Assembly (NCBI RefSeq): GCF_019455385.1 | Contig: NZ_JACOFR010000002.1 | Location: forward strand, 358,722-422,721 | DNA length: 64,000 nucleotides | Source of the DNA: Bradyrhizobium sp. BR 10289 | Lineage (GTDB): Bacteria > Pseudomonadota > Alphaproteobacteria > Rhizobiales > Xanthobacteraceae | Reading direction: 5' to 3' | In this document: in pieces, positions 26,444 through 35,353 of the stretch | How the letters are laid out: each line of letters starts with the position of its first letter | Numbering within the stretch: the first letter of the stretch is position 1 | Program-made: the position numbers and the translations under genes | Notes under the pieces: generated by a model | The model's input: the letters and a program-made list of their open reading frames with translations, nothing else | Told to the model about the DNA's origin: nothing | Database searches by the model: none

Positions 26444-27363
26444 GCGTATCTGATCCTGGGATCGATCACGCCGTAGAGCAAGTCGATCAAGAGATTGATC
26501 GCGAGGAAGAACAGCACGACCACGAGGATCGAGCCCTGCACGGCGGGAATGTCGCGCTGGAGCACGCTGTCGACCAGCAGCGAGCCGATGCCCGGCCACG
26601 AGAACAGCTTTTCGACGACGACCGCCTGCCCCATCAGCGCCCCGAATTGCAGGCCCATGGTGGTGAGAATGAGCACCAGCGCGTTGCGCATCACGTGCCA
26701 TTTCACGACGCGGACCTCGCTCATGCCCTTCGAGCGCGCCGTGCGGACGAAATCCGCGGTCATGATCTCGAGCACCGCGGCGCGCGTCGTCCGCGCCAGC
26801 AGCGCCATCGGCGACACCCCGAGCGTCACGGCCGGCAGGATCAGATATTTGCCGCCGCCATCGCCATAGCCGAAGCTCGGCAGCCAGCCGAGTTTCAGCG
26901 CGAACAAATACATCAGCAGCAGTCCAAGCCAGAACTTTGCCAATGACAGGCCGGACACCGCCAACACCATCGCCGCGCTGTCGACGATGCCGCCGGGTCG
27001 CAACGCCGCGACGAAGCCGAGGGGCACGCCGAGCACGACCGCAAAGGCCATGGATGCGAAGATCAGCTGCAGCGTCGGCCAGGCCCGTTTGGCGATCATG
27101 GTCGTGACGGGCTCGCGGGTGCGGAACGAGGCGCCGAGATTGCCGGTCGCGAGCCTTGCCACATAGGTGCCGAAGCGCAGGTAGACGGGATCGTCGAGGC
27201 CGAGCTGTTTCTTCAGGCGCAGCTCGACCTGGGGATCGGCATCGTCGCTCATGGTCGAGGCGATGCTGCCGGGAACGACGCTGAACAGCACGAAGACCAG
27301 CAGCACGACGGCGAGCACGGTCGGAATGGTTTGCAGCAGACGGCGGATCAGGAATGAGAGCAT
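26440..27363 (-). CDS. Dipeptide-type ABC transporter permease (DppB-like)
   Basis: 307 residues from ATG 27363 (MLSFLIRRLLQTIPTVLAVVLLVFVLFSVVPGS), which is the classic DppB N-terminus. The TRTTRAAVLEIMTADFVRTARSKGMSEVRVVKWHVMRNAL loop is the conserved ATPase-contact (EAA) region, followed by ENLFSWPGIG-like VEKLFSWPGIGSLLVDSVLQRDIPAVQG. It follows the binding-protein gene by 53 bases. Confidence 0.93.
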   Translation of the reverse strand: MLSFLIRRLLQTIPTVLAVVLLVFVLFSVVPGSIASTMSDDADPQVELRLKKQLGLDDPVYLRFGTYVARLATGNLGASFRTREPVTTMIAKRAWPTLQLIFASMAFAVVLGVPLGFVAALRPGGIVDSAAMVLAVSGLSLAKFWLGLLLMYLFALKLGWLPSFGYGDGGGKYLILPAVTLGVSPMALLARTTRAAVLEIMTADFVRTARSKGMSEVRVVKWHVMRNALVLILTTMGLQFGALMGQAVVVEKLFSWPGIGSLLVDSVLQRDIPAVQGSILVVVLFFLAINLLIDLLYGVIDPRIRYA

Positions 27364-27416
27364 CGGCACTTGTCCTCTCTCCCTCCACCGCTTGTGGCGA
27401 CGGAGGGAGCGCGACG

Positions 27417-29006
27417 TCACTTCGCGGGCGAGGTCTCGTCGACCCAGAGGTCCTCGACATTCTGATGGGTCAGCTCCGTCGCGTTGAGCTGAACGCCGTG
27501 GAGCCAGGGCTGCACGGCCATGACGGCCTTGTTGTAATTGAAGAACCAGACCGGCGCCTCCTCGTAGAGCAGCGCATTGGCCTTTTGCAGCAGCTGGCCG
27601 CGTTTGGCGATGTCGTCGGCCTGCCCGGCCTCGTCGATCAGCTTGTCGAACTCGGCGTTCCTAAAATTCATGTAGTTGCAGGCCGATTGCGGCGTCGCCG
27701 AGTGGAAGCATTTCAGCGCGGCCTGCGGATCCGGGCCGGTCTGCTGGGAGTAGATGAAGGCCTGGTAGTCGCCGCTGCGGACCACCTCCGACAGCACGGC
27801 GGCCTCGACCTGCTTGACCTTGGCCTTGATGCCGACCTTGTCCAGCATCGGGATCACCGCCGTCACGATCGGCAGGCCCCAGCTCTCGTTCTGGCTGGTG
27901 GTCCATTCGAATTCGAAGCCGTTGGGATAGCCGGCCTCTGCGAGCAGCTGCTTGGCCTTGGCCGGATCATAGGCGTAGGGCTTCATCTCCTTGTCGTAGA
28001 GCGGAGAGGTCAGCGGCAGCCAGCTGGTGGCGCGATAGGCCTTGCCCTTGACCAGCTTGTTGATGATCAGATCGGTATCGATGGCGTAGTTGATCGCCTG
28101 CCGGACGCGCTTGTCGGTGAACGGCTTGAAGGCCGGATTCATCCCCATGTAACGCGTGAAGACCTCGGCGACCTCGACGACGGTGCCCTTGAGGGCCGCA
28201 TCGGACTGGTAGGCGACATATTGCGCAGGTCCCAGCACGGAGGTGTCGATCTCCTTGTTGCGGAAGGCGACATCGCGCGCCGCAGCCTCGCCCATCACCG
28301 CGACGACGACCTTGTCGGCATAGGGCTTGCCGGGCTTGTAGAATTTCTCCCACCGTTCCAGCACGATGCGCGAGCCCGGCACGTGCTCGACGAATTTGTA
28401 GGGGCCAAGGCCGATCGGCTTCTGGATGAAACCGTCCTTGGCGGCTTCGTCCGCGGGATAAATCGACGTCAGCGCGGTGAAGAAATAGAAGCCTGGATCG
28501 ACCTTCTCGGTCAGCTTCATCTCGATTGTGAAATCGTCGATCTTCTTCAGCCCGGAGATCTCCTTGGCCTGGCCCTTCTCGACCGCGGCCGCCCCCTCGA
28601 TCACGCGGACATAGCGCGCCCCGGGATAGGCCTTGGCGCCGTCCATGATGCGGTTGTAGGACCAGATGACGTCGTCGGCGGTCATCTTGCGGCCATTGTG
28701 GAAATAGGCGTCGTCGCGCAGCTTGAAGGTGTGGACCAGGCCTCCGCCCGAGACGACATCCTCCCTGGCGAGCTCGAGCACCGGTTTGCCTTCCGCCGAA
28801 TTCCAGATGTAGAGCGAGCGATGCAGGGCCTTGGCGTAGATCTCGTCCTGGGCGCGCTGGGTGGTGTGAATGTCGAGACTGGTGAAGCTCGAGCCGTAAG
28901 GCGCGGTCATGCGGATGGTTCCGCCCTTGCGCGGCGTCTGGGCCTCTGCCGTGGCGACGAGCGCCAGTCCCAACCCGGCGACGAGCGCCACTCTCTTGAA
29001 CATCAT
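27417..29006 (-). CDS. Dipeptide-type ABC transporter substrate-binding protein
   Basis: About 529 residues from ATG 29006; a second ATG follows immediately. Signal peptide MFKRVALVAGLGLALVATAEAQ is followed by the family-5 periplasmic binding protein fold: PYGSSFTSLDIHTTQRAQDEIYAKALHRSL, LELAREDVVSGGGLVHTFKLRDDAYFHNGRKMTADDVIWSYNR, then the middle domain GLGPYKFVEHVPGSRIVLERWEKFYKPGKPYADKV. It is the first gene of the operon, which continues with two permeases and two ATPases. A 270-base divergent gap upstream, next to the 29277 gene, should hold its promoter. Confidence 0.92.
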   Translation of the reverse strand: MMFKRVALVAGLGLALVATAEAQTPRKGGTIRMTAPYGSSFTSLDIHTTQRAQDEIYAKALHRSLYIWNSAEGKPVLELAREDVVSGGGLVHTFKLRDDAYFHNGRKMTADDVIWSYNRIMDGAKAYPGARYVRVIEGAAAVEKGQAKEISGLKKIDDFTIEMKLTEKVDPGFYFFTALTSIYPADEAAKDGFIQKPIGLGPYKFVEHVPGSRIVLERWEKFYKPGKPYADKVVVAVMGEAAARDVAFRNKEIDTSVLGPAQYVAYQSDAALKGTVVEVAEVFTRYMGMNPAFKPFTDKRVRQAINYAIDTDLIINKLVKGKAYRATSWLPLTSPLYDKEMKPYAYDPAKAKQLLAEAGYPNGFEFEWTTSQNESWGLPIVTAVIPMLDKVGIKAKVKQVEAAVLSEVVRSGDYQAFIYSQQTGPDPQAALKCFHSATPQSACNYMNFRNAEFDKLIDEAGQADDIAKRGQLLQKANALLYEEAPVWFFNYNKAVMAVQPWLHGVQLNATELTHQNVEDLWVDETSPAK

Positions 29007-29276
29007 GGGTCCCTCACCAGCGCAGGTATTCCGATCAGGGATTTGATCATTCGTCACCTGTCGAAAGCAAGCTTCGTTTTGGTGGCAATTGATGCCGGTT
29101 CCTGAGGCAGCGGGCGCCCCGTGGGAGAGGTTGCATGCTGCGGTGATGCAATCCGCCGATTGACGCGCTGCGTCATGGCGCAGGCGAACCAGTGAACATT
29201 TTTCGCGATCGATGCGACCAAGCTTGGGATCGTTATCTGAGCCCCGGGAATCGCGGAAAATAAGGATCGCGGACAC

Positions 29277-30158
29277 ATGAAAGGCCGAACGTTAGGTATC
29301 CTGCTCGCAGGCGGTCTGCTCGCCGCGACAGCCGCGCTGGCGATCCCCGTCACGCCCGACGATGCCCGGGACGGTTCGAACGGCACCATCCAGGCCGGCT
29401 GGTCCCACACCTCGCGATCAAATGGCGATGTGGCCGACATCTGGTGGGCGCTCAGGGACCGCTGCTCTCCCGACTATCTCGGCGAGCGCCTGCTTTGCGA
29501 TGGCCTCAGGGTGCTGGCCCAGGCCGCAAGCCGAACCTTCGAGAGCAAAATGTCCGCGGACGTCGGCCTGCCACTGCCCGCGGGCTGGGGCCTGATCACC
29601 GCGAACAACTCGCCCTTCATCCAGTCGGCTCACGTCGAGCTCCCCCTCGATCTCGAGAGCGTCCTCGGCTTCTATCGCGCCGCCCTCACCAAAAACGGCT
29701 GGACCGAGACGGATGGCGCGGCGGTCGAGGCTGATCGGGCCGTGATCGCCTTCACGACGCCGGATGGACCGGCCTCGCTTCGGCTCACCCGTCAGGACGG
29801 CAGGACAATCGCCGACCTGTCGCTGCACAAGCCGCGTGTCGCAATGGCAGGGTTCTTGCCGAAGCCGGAGCAAGGACGGCTGATGCTCGGCAACAGGACG
29901 GACGAGTCGGCCGTCGTTACCGTCAACGAGCGGATCATCAAGCTGGCGGCGCGCGCCGGAGAGCATCTGGCAAATTCGGAGAGCGCAGCCGGCGAATTGC
30001 CGGCCAGCCAAAAGCTCGATCTGTCGCCGGGCAAATACAAGATCACCCTGACGGTGGACGGCAGCGCGGCCCGCAGCCAGGAGTTCGAGGTCGCGGCCAA
30101 CGAGAGCTGGGGGCTGCTGGTCGAGCATGGCGTCCTGCTGCCGGTGCGGCTGTATTAG
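29277..30158 (+). CDS. Secreted hypothetical protein
   Basis: 293 residues with a signal peptide (MKGRTLGILLAGGLLAATAALA). I do not recognise the family. Features seen: a WALRDRCSPDYLGERLLCDGL region with a Cys pair, a LPLDLESVLGFYRAALTKNGWTE segment that resembles lipoprotein-anchored domains seen in other Bradyrhizobium secreted proteins, and a C-terminal beta-rich part (NERIIKLAARAGEHL, then LSPGKYKITLTVDGSAARSQEFEVAANESWGLLV). The latter looks like a carbohydrate-binding or PEGA-like fold. No partner gene is evident on the same strand. Confidence 0.7.
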   Translation: MKGRTLGILLAGGLLAATAALAIPVTPDDARDGSNGTIQAGWSHTSRSNGDVADIWWALRDRCSPDYLGERLLCDGLRVLAQAASRTFESKMSADVGLPLPAGWGLITANNSPFIQSAHVELPLDLESVLGFYRAALTKNGWTETDGAAVEADRAVIAFTTPDGPASLRLTRQDGRTIADLSLHKPRVAMAGFLPKPEQGRLMLGNRTDESAVVTVNERIIKLAARAGEHLANSESAAGELPASQKLDLSPGKYKITLTVDGSAARSQEFEVAANESWGLLVEHGVLLPVRLY

Positions 30159-30201
30159 TGTTCTACTCTCCCCCTTCGGAGATGCGCCTCGCTCAATGTC
30201 T

Positions 30202-31491
30202 TCAGCCCGATAACTCCGGCTGCCAGTCCCTCAGCTTCCGCGCAGCACCCGTCACGTCGAAGATCGTCCGGAACGCTGCCGCCTCCACCATCATCCCGCG
30301 CGCGAGCCGCACGGCGCGCGCCTCGCTCGTCGCCCGCGACTTCAAATCCGCGATCAGCTCGAAATCGGCGTTGTGGGCAAGGCCGAAGATGCGGCGGATG
30401 GACTTGGCGGCAGCGAAGCCGATCGTGTCGGTGAACAGGCGCTGCATGTAGGCGTGCCGCTCGGCCTCGAGGCGCATGGCGCCCTTCTCGCCGGGAAAGA
30501 GCGAGACCGGATAGGCATCGCCGCGAGCCTGCGTTCGCCAGAGATCGAGGAATTTTCGGGCGAACTCGATCCAGACCTTCTCGACCGTCTCCAGCACCCA
30601 TCGCTCGAAGGCTTGCCGCTCACCCGGCGTGCGCTCGTGACCCGCGGAGGCGAAATAGGCCATCAGGAGATTGGCCAGCACGGCGCCGACGTCAAAGCCC
30701 ATCGGGCCGTAGAAGGCGAATTCCGGGTCGATCACGCGCGTCTGGCTCTCGGTCACCATGATCGAGCCGGTGTGGAGATCGCCGTGCAGCAGCGCTTCCG
30801 GGCTTGCAATGAACTTCAGCTTCAGCCGCGAGATCGCGACATGCAGCTCCATGTCATCGCGCATCGATGCCGCGAGGCCGTCGAGATACGGCGCGGTCCA
30901 GCGATTCTGCTCGGCGATGCGGTAGGGATCGGTGAAGATCAGGTCCTCGGTAATCTTGCAGAGCGCGTGGTTGCCGGCAAAGGCGGCGATGGCCTCCTTC
31001 TTCCCGGCGGCCGGCAGCGCAAGATCGGAGGTGAAGAACAGCGTGCGCGCCGTGAAGGTGGTGATGTCGTCCACGAAGCGCGGGTATTGCGTCCCGGCCA
31101 CCAGCCCCTTGCGCATGATGATGTGGGGCTCGAGCAGCTCCATCACCGTCAGCGCCAGCCTCTCATTGTGGTGCAGCAGGGCCGGCACGAGGCCGGGCGC
31201 GAGCTGGGCTTGCTTCGACAGGGCCAAATATTCGTAGTGCGCCCGCGACAGCGGCAGCGGCCAGCTTTCGCCGACAAGGCGGACGTAAGGCAGCGCCTGC
31301 TTCACGGCGACACCGCCGCGCGCGCCCTTGACGATGAAAACGAGGTTGAGATTGCCGTCGCCGACTTCGGTGATCGACCAGGACGCCGGATCGCCGCCGA
31401 GCAGCGCCTTCAGGTCCGACAGGCCTGCGAGATGATCCCGCAAGCCGGCCTCATGCAGAATCCGATAGTCGCCCGCCTGCTGCTGCGCCAT
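30202..31491 (-). CDS. mtnK: S-methyl-5-thioribose kinase
   Basis: 429 residues, the normal length for MtnK. It phosphorylates 5-methylthioribose in the methionine salvage pathway. Family motifs are visible: ITEVGDGNLNLVFIVKG at the ATP-binding end, GVAVKQALPYVRLVGESWPL with the conserved Lys, the kinase loop LLHGDLHTGSIMVTESQTRVIDPEFAFYGPMGFDVG (with HGD and DPE), and the C-terminal NADFELIADLKSRATSEARAVRLARGMM. No other salvage gene is nearby. Confidence 0.95.
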   Translation of the reverse strand: MAQQQAGDYRILHEAGLRDHLAGLSDLKALLGGDPASWSITEVGDGNLNLVFIVKGARGGVAVKQALPYVRLVGESWPLPLSRAHYEYLALSKQAQLAPGLVPALLHHNERLALTVMELLEPHIIMRKGLVAGTQYPRFVDDITTFTARTLFFTSDLALPAAGKKEAIAAFAGNHALCKITEDLIFTDPYRIAEQNRWTAPYLDGLAASMRDDMELHVAISRLKLKFIASPEALLHGDLHTGSIMVTESQTRVIDPEFAFYGPMGFDVGAVLANLLMAYFASAGHERTPGERQAFERWVLETVEKVWIEFARKFLDLWRTQARGDAYPVSLFPGEKGAMRLEAERHAYMQRLFTDTIGFAAAKSIRRIFGLAHNADFELIADLKSRATSEARAVRLARGMMVEAAAFRTIFDVTGAARKLRDWQPELSG

Positions 31492-31515
31492 GACGATCCC
31501 ATCCCCTTTTTATGT

Positions 31516-31564
31516 GGGCATGATCCTGTCGGAAAACCGCTTCGCATTATTCCGGATCATGCCC
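31516..31564. repeat. Interspersed palindromic element
   Basis: GGGCATGATCC (31516-31526) and GGATCATGCCC (31554-31564) form a perfect 11-base inverted repeat around a 27-base core beginning TGTCGGAAAACCGC. From memory, this matches a short interspersed element common in Bradyrhizobium and related genomes. It lies between mtnK and the 31581 gene. Confidence 0.6.
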
Positions 31565-31580
31565 CGCTCGGTCCGGATCG

Positions 31581-31928
31581 TTACTCCCGCTCCAGGAAGC
31601 TCGAGCCGATCTCGGCCTTTCTTTTGATCGGATCGTAATCGCAATAGACGCTGTCCGCCACCAGCGTGTAGCTGGCGAAGACGCTGTATTTGTCCGTTTT
31701 GACCGAGTTCAGGCCGATCACCGAGGTGCTCTTGCCTCCATTCCATTTGAACGGCGTCGAGCTCTTGGCTTGCTCGCAGGCCGCGACGGCCTCGTTGAAG
31801 ACATAGCCTTCGACAAAGGCCTTCAGCGTTCGCACCTGCAGCGCCATCTTCCACTCGACATAGCCGATGGCCCCGAGGCCGGCGACGATCAGCACCAGAA
31901 GCGCGATGACGATCCGTTGAAAAGTCAT
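31581..31928 (-). CDS. Small membrane-anchored hypothetical protein
   Basis: 115 residues starting MTFQRIVIALLVLIVAGLGAIGYVEWKM, a single N-terminal membrane helix or uncleaved signal. The exported part contains two Cys (EAVAACEQAK and VYCDYDPIK), which could form a disulphide. GGGKSTSVIGLNSVKTDKYSVFASYTL is beta-rich. No family recognised. Confidence 0.65.
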   Translation of the reverse strand: MTFQRIVIALLVLIVAGLGAIGYVEWKMALQVRTLKAFVEGYVFNEAVAACEQAKSSTPFKWNGGKSTSVIGLNSVKTDKYSVFASYTLVADSVYCDYDPIKRKAEIGSSFLERE

Positions 31929-32008
31929 TTGTTACCCCCCAAAAACAAAGCGAGCGCAAAACTCTAAGCTAGTGATGAAACCAGGCAAGGTCTGTCGGCG
32001 AGGTCTTA

Positions 32009-32141
32009 CACCTCTCCCCAACGGGGAGAGGTCGGATTGCGCAGCAATCCGGGTGAGGGGCCGCAATATACGGTGAGAGCGTAACCCCTCACCCGGATCG
32101 CATCTTGCGATGCGATCCGACCTCTCCCTTCGGGAGAGGTG
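32009..32141. repeat. Inverted pair of REP-like palindromic elements
   Basis: Two units face each other: 32009-32060 and 32085-32141. Each has a hairpin from CCTCTCCC around a short loop (32011-32031 and 32121-32139), a second hairpin (32035-32049 and 32095-32118) and GGGTGAGGGG or its complement at the inner end. The outer CACCTCTCCC pairs with GGGAGAGGTG. The pair lies just after the DUF1467 gene, in its 3' region. From memory, this is a frequent REP/BIME-like element of Bradyrhizobium. Confidence 0.7.
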
Positions 32142-32144
32142 AAG

Positions 32145-32420
32145 CTAAAACGGCATGCCCATCAGTTTCGACAGGCGTTCGATCGAGAGATAGCCGGCCT
32201 GATAGGCGACCATGCCGAGGCCGTAGATGATCGCCGAGATGATCGTGGTCCAGATCAGCTTGCGCCCCATCCGCGTCAGGATCGGCGCGCCGGGGTCGGT
32301 GCCGGGGGCGCCGACGCCGTCCTCGTGCTGGCTGCGCACGCCGAACGGCAGCGTCAGGAACAGCGCGATCCACCAGATGACGAAGTAGATCGCAAGCGCG
32401 GTCGAGATCTGGATGGCCAT
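32145..32420 (-). CDS. DUF1467 family membrane protein
   Basis: 91 residues with two membrane helices (LAIYFVIWWIALFLTLPFGV and LIWTTIISAIIYGLGMVAYQ) and the family's conserved loop (SQHEDGVGAPGTDPGAPILTRMGRK). DUF1467 proteins in Rhizobiales usually lie right after the methylmalonyl-CoA epimerase gene, as here (nine-base gap). Function unknown. Confidence 0.88.
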   Translation of the reverse strand: MAIQISTALAIYFVIWWIALFLTLPFGVRSQHEDGVGAPGTDPGAPILTRMGRKLIWTTIISAIIYGLGMVAYQAGYLSIERLSKLMGMPF

Positions 32421-32429
32421 GGGACGGCC

Positions 32430-32834
<405 letters not shown>

Positions 32835-32875
32835 GTCTCTTCTCCCTCAGGGCGTGATCCGAAAGGCCGCCCAAT

Positions 32876-34546
32876 CTACACTGTCAGGACGTGTACCAGA
32901 CAGGGGGGCTTTTTGCCCCAATGTTCGTTGATGACGGCCCGGACGGCGCGCCGCACCGATTCAGCCAGCGCATCCGGATCCCTGCGGCGCGGCTTCGGCA
33001 GTCCCTCGACGGTGGAAACGACGACGTCGAAAACGATGTCGTCCAAGGCTTCGCCCGCCCGGTTCTTCTCGGGGATGCCGACCAGATCGACCTCGGGATC
33101 GTCAGCGAGCTCGCCCTGCGCGGTCATGGCGATGGCGACGAAGGCGCAGCCGGAAAAGCCCATGCGGCGGCGCTCGACCACGGCGCGCGACTTGGAATCC
33201 TCGAGAATGTTGCCGTCCTTGTAGAGCCGGCCCGACGGCACCTCGCCGACCACGCCGGGATCGCCGGGGCCGAGCTTGACGAGGTCGCCGTTGCGGATGA
33301 CCAGCACGCGCGGCACGCCGGCGGCGCGGGCGAGTTTTGCGTGCTCATTGAGATGCAGCGCTTCGCCATGGACGGGAATCAGGAGCTGCGGCTTCACCCA
33401 GGAGATCATGTCGCGCAGCTCGTCCCGGCGCGGGTGGCCGGAGACGTGGACCAGCGCGTCGCGATCCGTGATAACCTCGACGCCCTGAAGCACGAGATTA
33501 TTGATGATCGAGCCGACCGCCTTCTCGTTGCCGGGAATGGTGCGCGAGGAGAAGATCACGCTGTCGCCGCGGTTCAGCGTGATCTCGGGATGGTCGTCAT
33601 TGGCGATCCGCGCCAGCGCGGCACGGGATTCGCCCTGACTGCCGGTGCAGAGCGCCAGCACCTTGTCCTGGGGCAGGTGGCCGTAGACCTCGGGCGAGCG
33701 GAAATTCTGCACACCGTCGAGATAGCCGGTCTCGCGCGCGACCTGCACCACGCGCTCCATGGCGCGGCCGACCACGACGACCTCGCGGTCGGCGGCCTTG
33801 GCGGCGTCGGCCACGGCTTTGACGCGCGCGACGTTGGAGGCGAAGGTCGTGACGGCGACGCGGCCCTTGGCCGACTTGACGAGGTCGACGATGGTTTTGG
33901 CAACCTCGGCCTCGGACGGCGAGCGGCCGTCCCGCACGGCGTTGGTGGAATCGCCGATCAGGGCCAGCACGCCCTCCTCGCCGAGCTCGCGCAGGCGCCT
34001 CTCGTCGGTCGGCGCCCCGAGCGTCGGGGTCGGGTCGATCTTCCAGTCGCCGGTGTGCAGCACGATGCCGGCGTCGGTGTGGATCGCCAGCGCGTGCGCT
34101 TCCGGAATCGAATGCGCGACCGGGATGAACTCGACGTTGAACGGGCCGACATCGACGCGGCCGCCCGACGGCACCACGGTGACCGGGATCTCCGGCGCAT
34201 TGCGCTCGGCGGCACATTTGGCCTCGAACAAAGCGGCGCTGAATTTGGTCGCATAGATCGGGCATTTCAGCTTCGGCCAGAGGTCGATGATGGCGCCGAA
34301 ATGGTCCTCATGGGCGTGCGTCAGCACGAGGCCCATCAGGTTCTTGCGCTCCTTCTCCAGGAAGGAGATGTCGGGCATGATCAGATCGATGCCGGGCAAA
34401 TGCTCCTCGTCGCCGAAGGAGACGCCGAGGTCGACGGCCAGCCAGGAGCGCTGCTGGCGGTTGCCGAGGCCATAGATCGACAGGTTCATGCCGATCTCGC
34501 CGACGCCGCCGAGCGGCGCAAACACCAGTTCGTCGGGTTTCGCCAT
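32876..34546 (-). CDS. rnj: Ribonuclease J
   Basis: About 556 residues from ATG 34546. It is a metallo-beta-lactamase/beta-CASP nuclease with 5'-exonuclease and endonuclease roles in RNA decay and rRNA maturation. The metal site HAHEDH is in VLTHAHEDHFGAI, with later motifs HTGDWKIDPTPT and VPVAHSIPEA; the beta-CASP region carries GDSTNA and SGQGES-like TGSQGESRAALARI, followed by HVSGHPRRDELRDMISWVKPQLLIPVHGEALHL. Its start codon overlaps the birA stop (TGATG), so the two are coupled. Confidence 0.95.
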   Translation of the reverse strand: MAKPDELVFAPLGGVGEIGMNLSIYGLGNRQQRSWLAVDLGVSFGDEEHLPGIDLIMPDISFLEKERKNLMGLVLTHAHEDHFGAIIDLWPKLKCPIYATKFSAALFEAKCAAERNAPEIPVTVVPSGGRVDVGPFNVEFIPVAHSIPEAHALAIHTDAGIVLHTGDWKIDPTPTLGAPTDERRLRELGEEGVLALIGDSTNAVRDGRSPSEAEVAKTIVDLVKSAKGRVAVTTFASNVARVKAVADAAKAADREVVVVGRAMERVVQVARETGYLDGVQNFRSPEVYGHLPQDKVLALCTGSQGESRAALARIANDDHPEITLNRGDSVIFSSRTIPGNEKAVGSIINNLVLQGVEVITDRDALVHVSGHPRRDELRDMISWVKPQLLIPVHGEALHLNEHAKLARAAGVPRVLVIRNGDLVKLGPGDPGVVGEVPSGRLYKDGNILEDSKSRAVVERRRMGFSGCAFVAIAMTAQGELADDPEVDLVGIPEKNRAGEALDDIVFDVVVSTVEGLPKPRRRDPDALAESVRRAVRAVINEHWGKKPPCLVHVLTV

Positions 34547-35352
34547 CACGCCGCTCCCGCCGAACGAGCCTCACCGAAGAACACCTCGCCTGCGGCAACC
34601 GGCACGAGGCCGCCCTCCGCGGTGCGGACGATCAGGCAGCCGGTGTCGTCGATTGTTTCAAAGATGCCTTCCAGGACCTTGGTTCCCGTGTTGATCGCGA
34701 CCGGCTCGCCAAGGCGCGCGGCCCGCTCCAGCCACAGCTTGCGGATTTCGCCAAAGCCTCGGCCATTGTCCCAGATGCCACGATATTCGACCCAGGCGTC
34801 CGAGAGGGCCGAGAACAGCTCCTCAGCGCTGATCTGGACGCCGAGGGCCGCGAGCGACACTGCCGGCGTCGGCATGCCCTCGGGCGCCGCGACGATATTG
34901 GTGCCGATACCGACCACAATGGCGAGGCGCTCGCCGACGGCTTCCGCCTCCAGCCCGATGCCGACGAGCTTCTTGTCGTTGGCGAGGACGTCGTTCGGCC
35001 ATTTCAGGGCGTAGCGAGGACGGCCCTCGCCGAACCGCAGCGCGGCCTCCAGGCTGACCTTCTCCAGGGCGGCCTCCTCGGCCAGCCCCGCCGCAAATCC
35101 GATCGTAGCGGCGACCGCAGGCGCGACATCGAGGACCTCGAGGACGCTGGCGGCGAGATTTCCCTTGGGCGCGATCCAGGGCCGCTGGCGGCGGCCGCGG
35201 CCGGCGGTCTGTTCATCCGTGACGAACCAGATCGGGCCGCGCTCCCCAGCCCGCGCCGCTTCGATGGCATCGGCGTTGGTCGAGCCGGTCCGTTCAAGGG
35301 CCGCGAGCTTGTAGCCCGCGGCTTGTGCGCGAGGACCGAGCGCGAATGCCAT
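34546..35352 (-). CDS. birA: Biotin-[acetyl-CoA carboxylase] ligase
   Basis: 268 residues. It attaches biotin to carboxylases such as AccB. The ligase domain shows ERTGSTNADAIEAARAGERGPIWFVTDEQTAGRGRRQRPWIAPKGNLAASVL (the GRGRRxRxW biotinyl-AMP motif), then YALKWPNDVLANDKKLVGIGLEAEAV with the KWPND motif. A short C-terminal SH3-like domain follows (IFETIDDTGCLIVRTAEGGLVPVAAGEVFF). There is no N-terminal repressor domain, as usual in this group. It is one base from the nuoN stop. Confidence 0.95.
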   Translation of the reverse strand: MAFALGPRAQAAGYKLAALERTGSTNADAIEAARAGERGPIWFVTDEQTAGRGRRQRPWIAPKGNLAASVLEVLDVAPAVAATIGFAAGLAEEAALEKVSLEAALRFGEGRPRYALKWPNDVLANDKKLVGIGLEAEAVGERLAIVVGIGTNIVAAPEGMPTPAVSLAALGVQISAEELFSALSDAWVEYRGIWDNGRGFGEIRKLWLERAARLGEPVAINTGTKVLEGIFETIDDTGCLIVRTAEGGLVPVAAGEVFFGEARSAGAA

Positions 35353-35353
35353 C

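Noticed and set aside
7889..32144. Block between proS and the DUF1467 gene as a possible genomic island
   Set aside because: The gene order pcu block next to proS agrees with what I recall for Bradyrhizobium, and there is no integrase, tRNA junction, transposase or clear shift in base composition.
32891..35014. A 707-codon plus-strand open frame opposite rnj and birA
   Set aside because: It is antisense to two clearly conserved genes, has no domain, and its composition (rich in Arg, Gly, Asp, His) is typical of antisense frames in high-GC DNA.
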